Source of the DNA: Candidatus Acidiferrum typicum
Lineage (GTDB): Bacteria; Acidobacteriota; Terriglobia; Acidiferrales; UBA7541
DNA: 29,077 nucleotides
Direction: 5' to 3'
Assembly: GCA_002478115.1 (NCBI GenBank)
Contig: DLMH01000174.1
Span: 1-29,077 of the forward strand
Positions within the stretch are counted from its first letter, which is position 1; each line of letters opens with the position of its first letter. This document shows, piece by piece, positions 1 to 7,753 of the stretch. The translations under genes and the position numbers were made by a program. A model generated the notes under the pieces. It worked only from the letters and a program-made list of their open reading frames with translations. It was not told the DNA's origin and ran no database searches.

Positions 1-3000
1 TCTTCGGTAACGCGACACTAGCGATGATTCCCAGTCTGTATTCTGAGCCCACATCCCTCTTCTTGGCGAAGCCGAGCTGGCGCATTAACTCGCATCCAAT
101 ATCGATAATTTCGGAAGTCGAGCTCTGTCTCCGCCCCTCCTCAGAGGAAAGTCGCATATAGAGAATCTCGATAGCAATATCCAACCCTCCGGGCCGTCCA
201 GAAATTCGTAGTAACAAACTATTGAAATCAGGTCCGGAGATTTGGTGCGTTACTCCGCCGCCCACTAGGCCGTTATAGGTACCGATCCACGCCTTGCCAA
301 GCTCAAGTGAACGCATGAGACGGTCCACGCCTTCCTTTTCGATCCCGACGGAAGTTTCCAGCACGGGATACCACGGCGCGAGTGTCTCATTTTCGAGCGC
401 ATCGTCGAGCAAAACGCTAAAAAGTTTTGGGTTTATCGCGTGGAGAGCGTTCAAGAAACCACAGAACACATAAGGCCTTAGCTTGTCAGTAGGCGTGGCC
501 GCCAGATGGGTGACCAGTTGATTCCAAATCGCATGAGGTTCTTCGGTACCCTCGGCCAGACCGCCTCCGAAAATCCACAGCTGTTGGCTTCTTCCACCAA
601 TCAATTCTGGCAAGAGCTCTGTGAAGGTGCCTTGGTCAACTGCCACAGCTTTGCCCAGGTCGTGTGCCATCTCCTGCACTTGTGCCATGGTTTTCCCGAC
701 GTCACTCGTGCCGTTGTCGACGGAATCAAGGCCAACGTAAATCATATCTTCCGACAGGACCATTGATCGCACCTTCTGAACAAGGTCTCTAGGCCGAAGA
801 AGTACTTCTAGCGATGCAAGTCGGGCTGATTTTTCTGGACTAAATCCTTTGGAATCGTAGAAGGTGATTTGACGGATGGCAACCCAGCCGTCGGTCCAGA
901 AGCACTTTTGGGAAATGGCACGACACACACGTTCCAAGTCATCATGGATTGCCGCAATGGTCCAAAGGCCACGAAACTTCTCGGCGACCATAGTGCGTAC
1001 TTGCGGAGCCGATGGCTCATCTGAGCAGGCAAGAACCTCGGCGAGAACTAACGTCTGCCCGAACCACTCTCTCACCTCATCTACGGTGCGCGGCCAGTAG
1101 CCGTAATCGCGCGAGCGCGCCCCGAATTCAAAATTGTATCCGGGCCCAAAATGCGACGCTTCGAGCATAGCTCTGAGCGCCATCAGTCCGAGGGCGCGGT
1201 CCTTGGGATCATGAGAGCGGAAGAGCGATTTAACCAGGGACAGTCGTTGGTCAATAGTTGCGTGAGTACCAGAAAAACGAATCGGAAAGAGAGAAGCGAA
1301 TGCTTTGGCCGCCTTATTCGCGACTTCATCGATTTCTTGAGCCTCTGCAATTCTCAAAATCAGTGTGATGCAACGCTCGAAAAACGGTGGGTCATAAGCT
1401 AACGACCGAAGTAAGTGGACGTAACGCCTGCATTTTGCCACCACTTCGCCGTCTTTCGGTTCAAGTAATACTCGTTCAAGCGCCGACAATACGTCTCCGG
1501 GCGCGACAGGTGCGATATAGTTCAGGATCGCGTAACCTAGGTCGTTGAGGTCAGGGACGTCCTGTAGCAGCCCCCCAGGACTCAACCATTTCGTGACGAT
1601 CAATCGCGCTTCCTTACTGGTATTCAAATATCCGAGTCGTCGGGAGAAGGATCTTAATAGTCGTCCTGGGGCACTGTTGATGAGCTGCGCTTCGATTGTG
1701 GCAAGTGGGATATCTTGAAGGGCTGTTGTGGCCAAGCGGTTTGCGATTGCATGGGGTAGAACAGCTCTCCAAATACCGCGCTGCTGAACAAGATCCCGAC
1801 GCTTTAGTTCTGCGGAGCTCCGGAACATCTCTGTTGCGCTCTTGTCAACCAGAGCGCCGAGCCTGACAAGCTCACCCTGGTCTCCATCGGAAACATCTTC
1901 ACCGTCGAATGAGTAGACCAACGATAGTGCCTGTGCTGAACGCAGAAGCGACTCGTTCGGCTCGTTCCTCTGGTCAAATAGACGCTTGAACAAATCCTGG
2001 TCTGAGATGCTGCCAAGGTTCTCGTTCTTGCCAATCGTCCCTGCAAGGGCCATGGCAACCCGCGCGTTTCCACCCGACAACTCGGCGACAGTCTGCGCAT
2101 CGACTGGCGAGATTTGGGGAAATCGGTGTCTGACCAACCTGACGACTAGATCAACTGACGACGGTTCCAGTTGAAAGACCTCGGTTCCTTCAGGCAGGTC
2201 CTCGCGAATGTCATACTCGACCGTAATCACGCTCACAGGACTTTCGGGAAGTCGGCACAACTCCGCGAGGCGCCGGTGAAGATCTGGCGGGCAGTTATCG
2301 ACCACGAGAATTGCCCTCGCGCGTGAGGCGATAAGGTCCGAAGCCACGACGGTAGCCGCAGGATCGGGTCCGTCCGCGATATTTGTGTAAGCGGCGAGTG
2401 ACGGGTCTAGACCCTGTTCGCCAATTCGATCATCGAATAGCGCTTGTACGAGCCGGGTTTTCCCGACCCCCGAAAGTCCTACCAGGCGCACAACCTTGCC
2501 TGGACGACGTAGCCGGTCGCGAATACGCTTGATTCCCTCAAGGGGTTGCAACCCAGCCTCTGTTATTTCCGTATCTGTCCGGATGCGAAGCTTGTCGTCG
2601 AGTAGATATTCGCCGCTAACACCCTCGGGAGCGTAAGCCCAAGGCCCATAAGAACGCCAGCCCTTGATGGTCTTGCTGATTCTGTCTCTCACCCACAGGA
2701 TCAGTCCAGTGTGGTCGCGAACCCACGTTGCAATTCGTGTGCGATCGTAGAAGTCCAAGGTGAGAAGGTGAGGGTTGGGAAGATCCTTGATGGCCTCTGC
2801 CATCGCATCCCGGCGGCTTTGAAGAGCAATGTCAGACGTAGAACCCGCGGAACTCACAATGATGTAGGCACCAGACCGGTCCGCCAAGTGCCGGATAATC
2901 GGCCGAACCACTCCATCGGGACGCATTTCCTCAAGAATCTTCGCGTGGGGCATGTCCGCGCGTTTCACCTGAAATCCAGTCGCCGGGCGTGGCACAAAGC

Positions 3001-3196
3001 CGTCAATCATCGCGCTATCTGGTAACGCTACGTGAACATCCAAGCCCCCGTCTGTCGCATTTTGATTTCCTCCCCAGGTTACGAATGAGGCGGAGAATCC
3101 TCTGCTTCTCGCTTCGGATTCACAAAGTAGCCCTACGAGGGCGCGAAGGTCTTCGTCATTCAAGAGTGCGATATCATCAGAAGTGATCTCAAACAT
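1..3196 (-). CDS. PD-(D/E)XK nuclease-STAND NTPase, Avs-like candidate (partial, C-terminus off window)
   Basis: Translating the minus strand by hand gives 1065 codons with no stop from the ATG at 3196 to the window edge, so the C-terminus is missing. An in-frame TGA two codons upstream fixes the start. The N-terminal region (about residues 1-165) has E26, the GGLD motif ending in D53, and F-Q-V-K with Q76 and K78, which fits a PD-(D/E)XK (Mrr-like) nuclease core. A P-loop NTPase follows: Walker A GLSGVGKT at residues 240-247 (2456-2479), Walker B AILVVDN ending near D300, a likely sensor strand SVITVEYD near 322-329, and an SGGNAR motif at 374-379. The remainder is leucine-rich and helical, with a striking FGARSRDYGYWP segment at 691-702. 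This order matches antiviral STAND (Avs) effectors, in which a C-terminal sensor triggers an N-terminal nuclease. Nuclease and NTPase calls rest on visible motifs; the defence role is inference. GC looks lower than in the neighbouring metabolic genes. Confidence 0.82.
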   Translation of the reverse strand, partial: MFEITSDDIALLNDEDLRALVGLLCESEARSRGFSASFVTWGGNQNATDGGLDVHVALPDSAMIDGFVPRPATGFQVKRADMPHAKILEEMRPDGVVRPIIRHLADRSGAYIIVSSAGSTSDIALQSRRDAMAEAIKDLPNPHLLTLDFYDRTRIATWVRDHTGLILWVRDRISKTIKGWRSYGPWAYAPEGVSGEYLLDDKLRIRTDTEITEAGLQPLEGIKRIRDRLRRPGKVVRLVGLSGVGKTRLVQALFDDRIGEQGLDPSLAAYTNIADGPDPAATVVASDLIASRARAILVVDNCPPDLHRRLAELCRLPESPVSVITVEYDIREDLPEGTEVFQLEPSSVDLVVRLVRHRFPQISPVDAQTVAELSGGNARVAMALAGTIGKNENLGSISDQDLFKRLFDQRNEPNESLLRSAQALSLVYSFDGEDVSDGDQGELVRLGALVDKSATEMFRSSAELKRRDLVQQRGIWRAVLPHAIANRLATTALQDIPLATIEAQLINSAPGRLLRSFSRRLGYLNTSKEARLIVTKWLSPGGLLQDVPDLNDLGYAILNYIAPVAPGDVLSALERVLLEPKDGEVVAKCRRYVHLLRSLAYDPPFFERCITLILRIAEAQEIDEVANKAAKAFASLFPIRFSGTHATIDQRLSLVKSLFRSHDPKDRALGLMALRAMLEASHFGPGYNFEFGARSRDYGYWPRTVDEVREWFGQTLVLAEVLACSDEPSAPQVRTMVAEKFRGLWTIAAIHDDLERVCRAISQKCFWTDGWVAIRQITFYDSKGFSPEKSARLASLEVLLRPRDLVQKVRSMVLSEDMIYVGLDSVDNGTSDVGKTMAQVQEMAHDLGKAVAVDQGTFTELLPELIGGRSQQLWIFGGGLAEGTEEPHAIWNQLVTHLAATPTDKLRPYVFCGFLNALHAINPKLFSVLLDDALENETLAPWYPVLETSVGIEKEGVDRLMRSLELGKAWIGTYNGLVGGGVTHQISGPDFNSLLLRISGRPGGLDIAIEILYMRLSSEEGRRQSSTSEIIDIGCELMRQLGFAKKRDVGSEYRLGIIASVALPK

Positions 3197-3605
3197 TGTC
3201 GTTCACGGCTGACGTATTCGTTCGCCTCAGCATTCATAGTACACGTCTGGCGGGTAGCCAGCAGGTCGGGATTTTGGAAGCACTCGGGTACCGCACCTAC
3301 GGCGCTGGGCATGGTTGAGGACCGTACACCCAGAGCTTACCCTTCGGCTTCGCTCCCTTCGAGGCTCAGGGCAAGCAGGGCAGGCGCACTGGGCTAACAT
3401 CTGTCGCGTCCTCCAGAAGACGGCGGACGCAAACGGCGTGCCTCCAGCGCTGAGGAGAAAGAGGGATCCCTCGACCCCGGCGAAGCGCACGGGGCGCACA
3501 AATTGCGCTCCGCGACCCGACGCGCCAGAGTGCAGCGCGGGATCAATGTGTTCGGCTGTGGTTTCCGGTTCGTTCATGGTTTGCCGGCGGGGAAGCCATT
3601 CGGAG

Positions 3606-3625
3606 CGCCAATCGGGAGATTGGCG
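3606..3625. repeat. REP-like hairpin, copy 1
   Basis: Perfect inverted repeat with arms CGCCAATC and GATTGGCG and loop GGGA. It lies directly downstream of the transposase remnant on the minus strand. The same arms occur at 4278-4297 with the complementary loop TCCC, so the two copies are in opposite orientation. Confidence 0.75.
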
Positions 3626-3633
3626 TTCCCGGG

Positions 3634-3699
3634 GTAGGCACTGCTCCAAGGCCAAGTCTCACGCGGGAGAACTAGCCCCGCCTTCACTGGATCAGGCTC
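3634..3699 (-). pseudogene. Remnant of REP-associated tyrosine transposase (RAYT/Y1) C-terminus
   Basis: The minus-strand frame reads DPVKAGLVLPRETWPWSSA. This closely matches the conserved C-terminal signature of RAYT/IS200-like Y1 transposases, whose usual form is N-P-V-R-A-G-L-V followed by W-x-W-S-S-A. No catalytic HUH motif or upstream transposase sequence is present; the frame degenerates into repeat sequence, so this is a fragment of about 20 residues. A perfect 8-bp-arm hairpin lies immediately downstream (3606-3625), as expected for the REP sequences that flank RAYT genes. The match is from family knowledge and was not searched. Confidence 0.6.
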
Positions 3700-3914
3700 C
3701 CTTCGTGTCTCAGGGCAAGCAGGGCAGACGGGCAAGGTGGGCAAACGAGTGGCGAGGATGTGCCGCACCTACGGCGCTGGGCATGGTTGTGCACCGGGCA
3801 GCCAGAGCTTACCCTTCGACTTCGCTCAGGGCAGGCGGAGAGGCCGTCTCTACCGGTTGAAATCGCCGGGGGGAGAAAGGATTTGAGGAATTTATGTTTT
3901 GGGGGCGGATTTAT

Positions 3915-3934
3915 GTCGGACATGAATGTCCGAC
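3915..3934. repeat. 9+2+9 palindrome followed by CCCCTAA
   Basis: Perfect arms GTCGGACAT and ATGTCCGAC with loop GA, followed by CCCCTAA. It shares its outer five base pairs and its 3' tail with the palindrome at 17463-17482, which identifies it as a dispersed repeat family member. Confidence 0.7.
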
Positions 3935-4101
3935 CCCCTAAGGAGGAAGAGAGATCCCTCGACTGCGCGACCCGACGCGCCAGACTGCGGCGCGAAAGAG
4001 AAGATCGGGTCGCTCCGCTCCCTCCTGCGGCGGGCAGGCGGGATGACGGCGGGGAGAAACCCAAGACCCACCCTCACAAAACGAGGATGGGGCACCCGCG
4101 C

Positions 4102-4121
4102 GGGCACGATGTATCGTGCCC
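4102..4121. repeat. 9+2+9 palindrome followed by CTACGAG
   Basis: Perfect arms GGGCACGAT and ATCGTGCCC with loop GT, then CTACGAG. The arm sequence is unrelated to the copy at 3915, but architecture and 3' tail (CCCCTA) are the same. Confidence 0.7.
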
Positions 4122-4164
4122 CTACGAGCGGGAAAACAGGCGCGATGACGGAGGGGAGGAGATC

Positions 4165-4185
4165 GGCCCGCCTCAGAAGGCGGCC
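4165..4185. repeat. Imperfect palindrome followed by CCTACAAAAACG
   Basis: Arms GGCCCGCCT and AGGCGGCC with loop CAGA and one bulged C, followed by CCTACAAAAACG. This is a third member of the same hairpin plus CCCCTA family within 270 bases. Confidence 0.6.
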
Positions 4186-4277
4186 CCTACAAAAACGAGC
4201 AGGGAGGCGCCGGTGCCAGCGCGGGGTAAATGTGCTCGGCTGTGGTTTCCGCTTCGTTCATGGTTTGCCGTTGGGAA

Positions 4278-4297
4278 CGCCAATCTCCCGATTGGCG
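4278..4297. repeat. REP-like hairpin, copy 2 (inverted loop)
   Basis: Arms CGCCAATC and GATTGGCG with loop TCCC, the reverse complement of the copy at 3606-3625. It is preceded by the second copy of the direct repeat at 4217-4270. Confidence 0.75.
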
Positions 4298-4358
4298 GTT
4301 CAAAGATCACTAAAGGCGCCATTCAGGAGAATGGGGTTCCCGGGATTGGGGCCGGCGC

Positions 4359-6200
4359 TCAGGCGGGGATGGACTTTTCGAGGCGGCGGGCGAGCTTGTG
4401 GTGCTCATCGCGGAGTTCAGCGGGGAGGCGGGGGCCGAATTTGGCGAAGAATTCGCGGCTGTCGGCGAGGTCGATCTCCCAATCATCCGCGTTCACGCGG
4501 AACAGTTCATTCAACGTTTCCCGTGGGATCCTCAATCCATCCAGCGTCAGAGCGGACTTTTTCGGGACATAGCCAATCTCGGTTTCGCGCGCTTCGCCGT
4601 GTCCCTCGACGCGCTCCAGAATCCACTTCAGCACGCGCACATTTTCTCCAAAGCCGGGCCACAGGAATTTGCCGTCGGCGCCCCTGCGGAACCAGTTCAC
4701 ATGGAAAATCTTGGGCGGCTTGGGGATGCGTTTTCCCATCTCCAGCCAGTGGCGGAAATAATCGGCCATGTTGTAGCCGCAGAAGGGCAGCATCGCCATG
4801 GGGTCGCGCCGCGAGATGCCCACATCGCCGGTGGCGGCCGCGGTGGTTTCCGAAGCCATCGTGGCGCCCACGAAGACGCCATGCTGCCAGTCGAAGGACT
4901 CATACACCAGGGGAGCCAGGCGAGCCCGCCGCCCGCCAAAAATGATCGCCGAGATGGGCACGCCCTCCGGCGCCTCCCACTGCGGAGAAATACAGGGGGA
5001 CTGCTGCGCGGGCACGGTATAGCGCGCGTTGGGATGGGCCGCGGGTCCCTTCGAGAGGTCCCACTTCTCGCCGCGCCACGTCACCAGTCCTTCCGGCGGA
5101 CCGCCGCCGATGCCTTCCCACCACGGCTCGTCTGCCGCAGTCACGCCCACGTTGGTGAAAATGGTGTTGCGGTTCAGCGCCCGCATCACGTTGGGATTCG
5201 TATTCATCCCCGTGCCCGGGGCCACGCCGAAGAACCCCGCTTCCGGATTGATGGCGTGCAGATAGCCGTCCGGCCCGATCCGCATCCACGCGATGTCGTC
5301 GCCGACTGTCCACACCTTGTAGCCCTGGTCTTCCAGCGCAGAGACCATCATTGCGAGGTTCGTCTTTCCGCAAGCGCTGGGGAATGCCGCGGCCATGTAG
5401 GTGACTTTTCCGCCGGGCGATTCGAGTCCGAGGATGAGCATGTGTTCGGCCATCCAGCCCTGTTGTCGCGCCAGGTAGCTGGCGATGCGCAGCGCAAAAC
5501 ACTTTTTGCCCAGCAACGCGTTGCCGCCATAGCCCGAACCGACGCTCCAGATCAGCCGCTCTTCGGGAAAGTGCGCGATGTAGCGGCGCAGCGGGTCCAG
5601 ATCGCCCAGCGAGTGCAGTCCCGGCACAAAATCGGCCGAATTTCCCAAGCGGTCGGTGGCCACTTTCCCGATGCGCGCCATGATGCGCATGTTGGCCACA
5701 ACGTAGGGGCTGTCCGTTACTTCCACGCCCACCTTGCTGATCGGCGAGTTCGCGGGGCCCATGATGTAAGGCACCACGTACATGGTGCGCCCGCGCATGG
5801 CCCCATCAAGCAACGCTCCTACCTTGATTTTGGCCGCGCCGGGCTCCATCCAGTTGTTCGTCGGGCCGACATCGTCCTTGTCGGGAGTGCAGATGAACGT
5901 GAGGTGCTCCGTGCGGGCCACGTCGCTGGGGCTGCTGCGGTGCAGATAGCAATTGGGATAGGTTTTTTCGTTGAGCCGGAAGGCATCCGCATGCTTCAAC
6001 ATTTCGTGCAGGATGACGTTGTTTTCCGCTTCGGAGCCGTCGCAGAAAACGACTTTATCCGGCTTGGTCAACCGGGCGGCTTGGTCAACCCAGGCTTCCA
6101 TTGGCGTTCCCACGTTCAACCCCCGGAATTTAAAGTGCGGTGCATCCAAGAGCAAAGCGATGCGCCCAAACCAACTGGTCTCCGACACCAGGAGGGGCAT
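4359..6200 (-). CDS. pckG: Phosphoenolpyruvate carboxykinase (GTP)
   Basis: Catalyses GTP-dependent interconversion of oxaloacetate with phosphoenolpyruvate, the entry step of gluconeogenesis, in the cytosol. The 613-residue frame carries the CDGS motif near residue 53, the PEPCK P-loop PSACGKTN at 274-281, the second kinase motif DDIAWM at 301-306, the FGGRRARLAPLVYES block from 421, and the nucleotide-binding FRRGADGKFLWPGFGEN near 504-520. All are diagnostic of the GTP class rather than the ATP class. The first 32 residues do not resemble family N-termini. A GTG or ATG at codons 29-34 (ATG at 6101, preceded by a G-rich stretch) would give about 580-585 residues, close to the usual 590-620, so the true start may lie there. 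It stands alone, with the repeat field downstream. Confidence 0.95.
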   Translation of the reverse strand: MPLLVSETSWFGRIALLLDAPHFKFRGLNVGTPMEAWVDQAARLTKPDKVVFCDGSEAENNVILHEMLKHADAFRLNEKTYPNCYLHRSSPSDVARTEHLTFICTPDKDDVGPTNNWMEPGAAKIKVGALLDGAMRGRTMYVVPYIMGPANSPISKVGVEVTDSPYVVANMRIMARIGKVATDRLGNSADFVPGLHSLGDLDPLRRYIAHFPEERLIWSVGSGYGGNALLGKKCFALRIASYLARQQGWMAEHMLILGLESPGGKVTYMAAAFPSACGKTNLAMMVSALEDQGYKVWTVGDDIAWMRIGPDGYLHAINPEAGFFGVAPGTGMNTNPNVMRALNRNTIFTNVGVTAADEPWWEGIGGGPPEGLVTWRGEKWDLSKGPAAHPNARYTVPAQQSPCISPQWEAPEGVPISAIIFGGRRARLAPLVYESFDWQHGVFVGATMASETTAAATGDVGISRRDPMAMLPFCGYNMADYFRHWLEMGKRIPKPPKIFHVNWFRRGADGKFLWPGFGENVRVLKWILERVEGHGEARETEIGYVPKKSALTLDGLRIPRETLNELFRVNADDWEIDLADSREFFAKFGPRLPAELRDEHHKLARRLEKSIPA

Positions 6201-6399
6201 CCCAAAGAGGCAGGATGGTGCAAGTCCGTCTCGTGTCCGGACAGTGTATGTTAGCCCTGAGCCCTGCGCAAGTTCAGGCTGGCCTTATGACCATCTACGC
6301 CTTTACTTATGCGGCCATTTCACGCACGGTTGAGGTTGCTGGTGCAACGGGGATGGCCGGCGGCGCGGGACTCCGTGCGCGCGATGATATGATTTCGCC

Positions 6400-6660
6400 A
6401 TGTACGCGCAAAAATTTCAGGTGGATGTTCTGATTCGCGGAGAACGCCAGCCCTGCCCGCTGGAGTGGCTGGATCAATTCTGCATGCGCAACTTCACCAA
6501 TTCGCCCGATTTCGACGATACTCTGCCGGTCGCCGACGGCCGCCTGGAAGCGAGTCTCCGTCTTACGCCTGAGCGCTTTGCCGAGGGCCTCAGCGCCTGG
6601 CTCAACCAGCGCGGCAAAGGCGAAGGCCAGCCGGTGGTGGTGGAAGTCACTCGCGCGTGA
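6400..6660 (+). CDS. Small protein of unknown function (86 aa)
   Basis: An 86-residue frame divergent from PEP carboxykinase. The protein is soluble-looking, with no signal peptide or membrane segment, contains the sequence LEWLDQFCMRNF, and ends in a G-K-G-E-G-Q-P-V-V-V-E-V-T strand-like tail. No family is recognised. Amino acid composition is normal and no better overlapping frame exists, which favours a real gene. The upstream region has no strong ribosome binding site. Confidence 0.5.
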   Translation: MYAQKFQVDVLIRGERQPCPLEWLDQFCMRNFTNSPDFDDTLPVADGRLEASLRLTPERFAEGLSAWLNQRGKGEGQPVVVEVTRA

Positions 6661-6762
6661 GCGGCGATGTAGCGGCCACTTTTCGAGGAAGCTCCCGCGT
6701 ATGATTTTTCTTTGTTGGTGGAAATTGCCGGGAAGGAAATTGTCGGAGCACTATTTCGCTGG

Positions 6763-7644
6763 CTACCGCCCTGTCACGATGCGCTTGCCCTCAATCGCCG
6801 CGCGAATGGCGGGCAAAGCTCGCAACGCTGCTTCTTCCCCCGCGCACACCAATTCCATCGTTTTGGTGAAGTTATCCCAGGCATAGGGCGAGACGTCCGG
6901 TTCGATGATCACGTCCGCGTGCTGCCGCCACTCCAGGTCCGCGTGCTTCTGAATGATGGTGAACGACCGGCTGAGCACGTCCGTGAAGGTGCGAGGGCTT
7001 TCGATCGTTTTGGATTCCAGGTAAACGGCGATCACGAGCTCTGCCCCCAGAAGCAGTACCCCTTCGATGGGCACGAGGGCGGTCAGGAAGCCGTCCACCA
7101 GCGTGCGGCCCTCATGTTGGATGGGCACAAACAAACCGGGGTAGGCGCAGGAAGCACGCAAGGCAGGGGCGATGGGCCCGCTGTGGTAATAGACCGCCAA
7201 GCCTTCATTGATGTCGGTTGCGGCGATGGCCAGGGGCTTCTGCAGATCTTCAAAGTTTTTCAGCGGCGTCAACCGTGAAAGATATTGTTCCAAGCGGTGA
7301 TTCGTGGCCAGGCCCAGCCAGGAAGGCGTCCACCTGCCGAAATCGCTGAATTTTGTATCCAGGGCCAGTTCTTCCATGGTCTCGAGCGGCGTGCCAGCGC
7401 AATACCCTGTGGCAATCAGCGCGCCCACACTGGTGCCGGAAACGACGTCGATGGGAATGGCCGCCTCGCGAAAAACGCGCAGCACGCCGATGTGCGCGAT
7501 GCCGCGCGCAAATCCGCCCGCCAGCGCCAGACCCACGCGCGGACGCCGCGTCCCCGGCGGGGTGCCTCCGTAGGCAAACGAGCGAAAAACCTCTTTCGCA
7601 AGCGCGCGGAAGCTTGCGGATTCCCCGGTCTTTGCTTTACCCAT
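6763..7644 (-). CDS. Patatin-like phospholipase (RssA-type)
   Basis: A serine acyl-hydrolase of the patatin fold, expected to release fatty acids from phospholipids or other acyl esters. Visible motifs are the oxyanion-hole loop GGFARG at residues 43-48, the nucleophile elbow GTSVG with Ser72, and the catalytic Asp184 in the VDGF motif, which complete the Ser-Asp dyad. The 293-residue length suits the small single-domain RssA subgroup. There is no signal peptide, so a cytosolic location is likely. It is divergent from the beta-oxidation gene at 7754 and shares a 109-bp intergenic region with it that contains a large dyad, so co-regulation with fatty-acid catabolism is plausible. Substrate is unknown. 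Confidence 0.9.
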   Translation of the reverse strand: MGKAKTGESASFRALAKEVFRSFAYGGTPPGTRRPRVGLALAGGFARGIAHIGVLRVFREAAIPIDVVSGTSVGALIATGYCAGTPLETMEELALDTKFSDFGRWTPSWLGLATNHRLEQYLSRLTPLKNFEDLQKPLAIAATDINEGLAVYYHSGPIAPALRASCAYPGLFVPIQHEGRTLVDGFLTALVPIEGVLLLGAELVIAVYLESKTIESPRTFTDVLSRSFTIIQKHADLEWRQHADVIIEPDVSPYAWDNFTKTMELVCAGEEAALRALPAIRAAIEGKRIVTGR

Positions 7645-7679
7645 ACGCCTGCCATTTTAAATCGCCCGGGCCTTACCAA

Positions 7680-7718
7680 ACAGGTGTTTGACCGGCGCAT
7701 GCCGGTTTTGTAACCTGT
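7680..7718. promoter_or_regulatory. Nested dyad over a candidate promoter (operator?)
   Basis: Outer arms ACAGGT (7680-7685) and ACCTGT (7713-7718) enclose inner arms ACCGGC (7691-7696) and GCCGGT (7701-7706), centred within one base of each other. A sigma70-like pair, TTGACC at 7688-7693 and TAACCT at 7711-7716 with 17-base spacing, overlaps it and points toward the gene at 7754. A dimeric repressor site is inferred; the regulator is unknown. Confidence 0.5.
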
Positions 7719-7753
7719 CTTACCGTACCAATCACGTTCCACAAGGCTTGCGT

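Larger units (their letters stand above)
3197..4358. repeat. Gene-poor 1.2-kb repeat field
   Basis: No intact gene is credible here; the open frames on both strands are composed of repeats. A 27-base identical direct repeat lies at 3291-3317 and 3763-3789, and similarity continues for about 25 more bases. A second pair covers about 3532-3586 and 4217-4270. A third 19-base pair lies at 3511-3529 and 3966-3984, each preceded by a shared GATCCCTCGAC. Three variants of a TTCG..CTCAGGGCA..GGGCAG motif lie near 3341-3383, 3692-3730 and 3812-3836. Hairpins and a transposase relic are listed separately. The composition suggests a repeatedly invaded, non-coding landing zone between the STAND gene and the PEP carboxykinase gene. 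Confidence 0.75.

Noticed and set aside
688..711. A second P-loop-like pattern, GTSDVGKT, at residues 829-836 of the STAND protein
   Set aside because: It fits the G-x4-GKT pattern but follows no clear hydrophobic strand, has no matching Walker B downstream, and lies in the helical repeat region, so it is probably coincidence.
3227..4107. Several open frames on both strands in the repeat field, 70-340 residues
   Set aside because: Their sequences are translations of the repeats (for example the recurring HAQRRRCGT) and have no conserved domain apart from the transposase relic.
3291..4300. CRISPR array
   Set aside because: Repeats are of several unrelated kinds with irregular spacing and no constant unit and spacer length.
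4398..6254. A 618-residue plus-strand open frame opposite PEP carboxykinase
   Set aside because: It is the antisense shadow of a GC-rich conserved gene; its sequence is rich in H, R and G with no recognisable domain.
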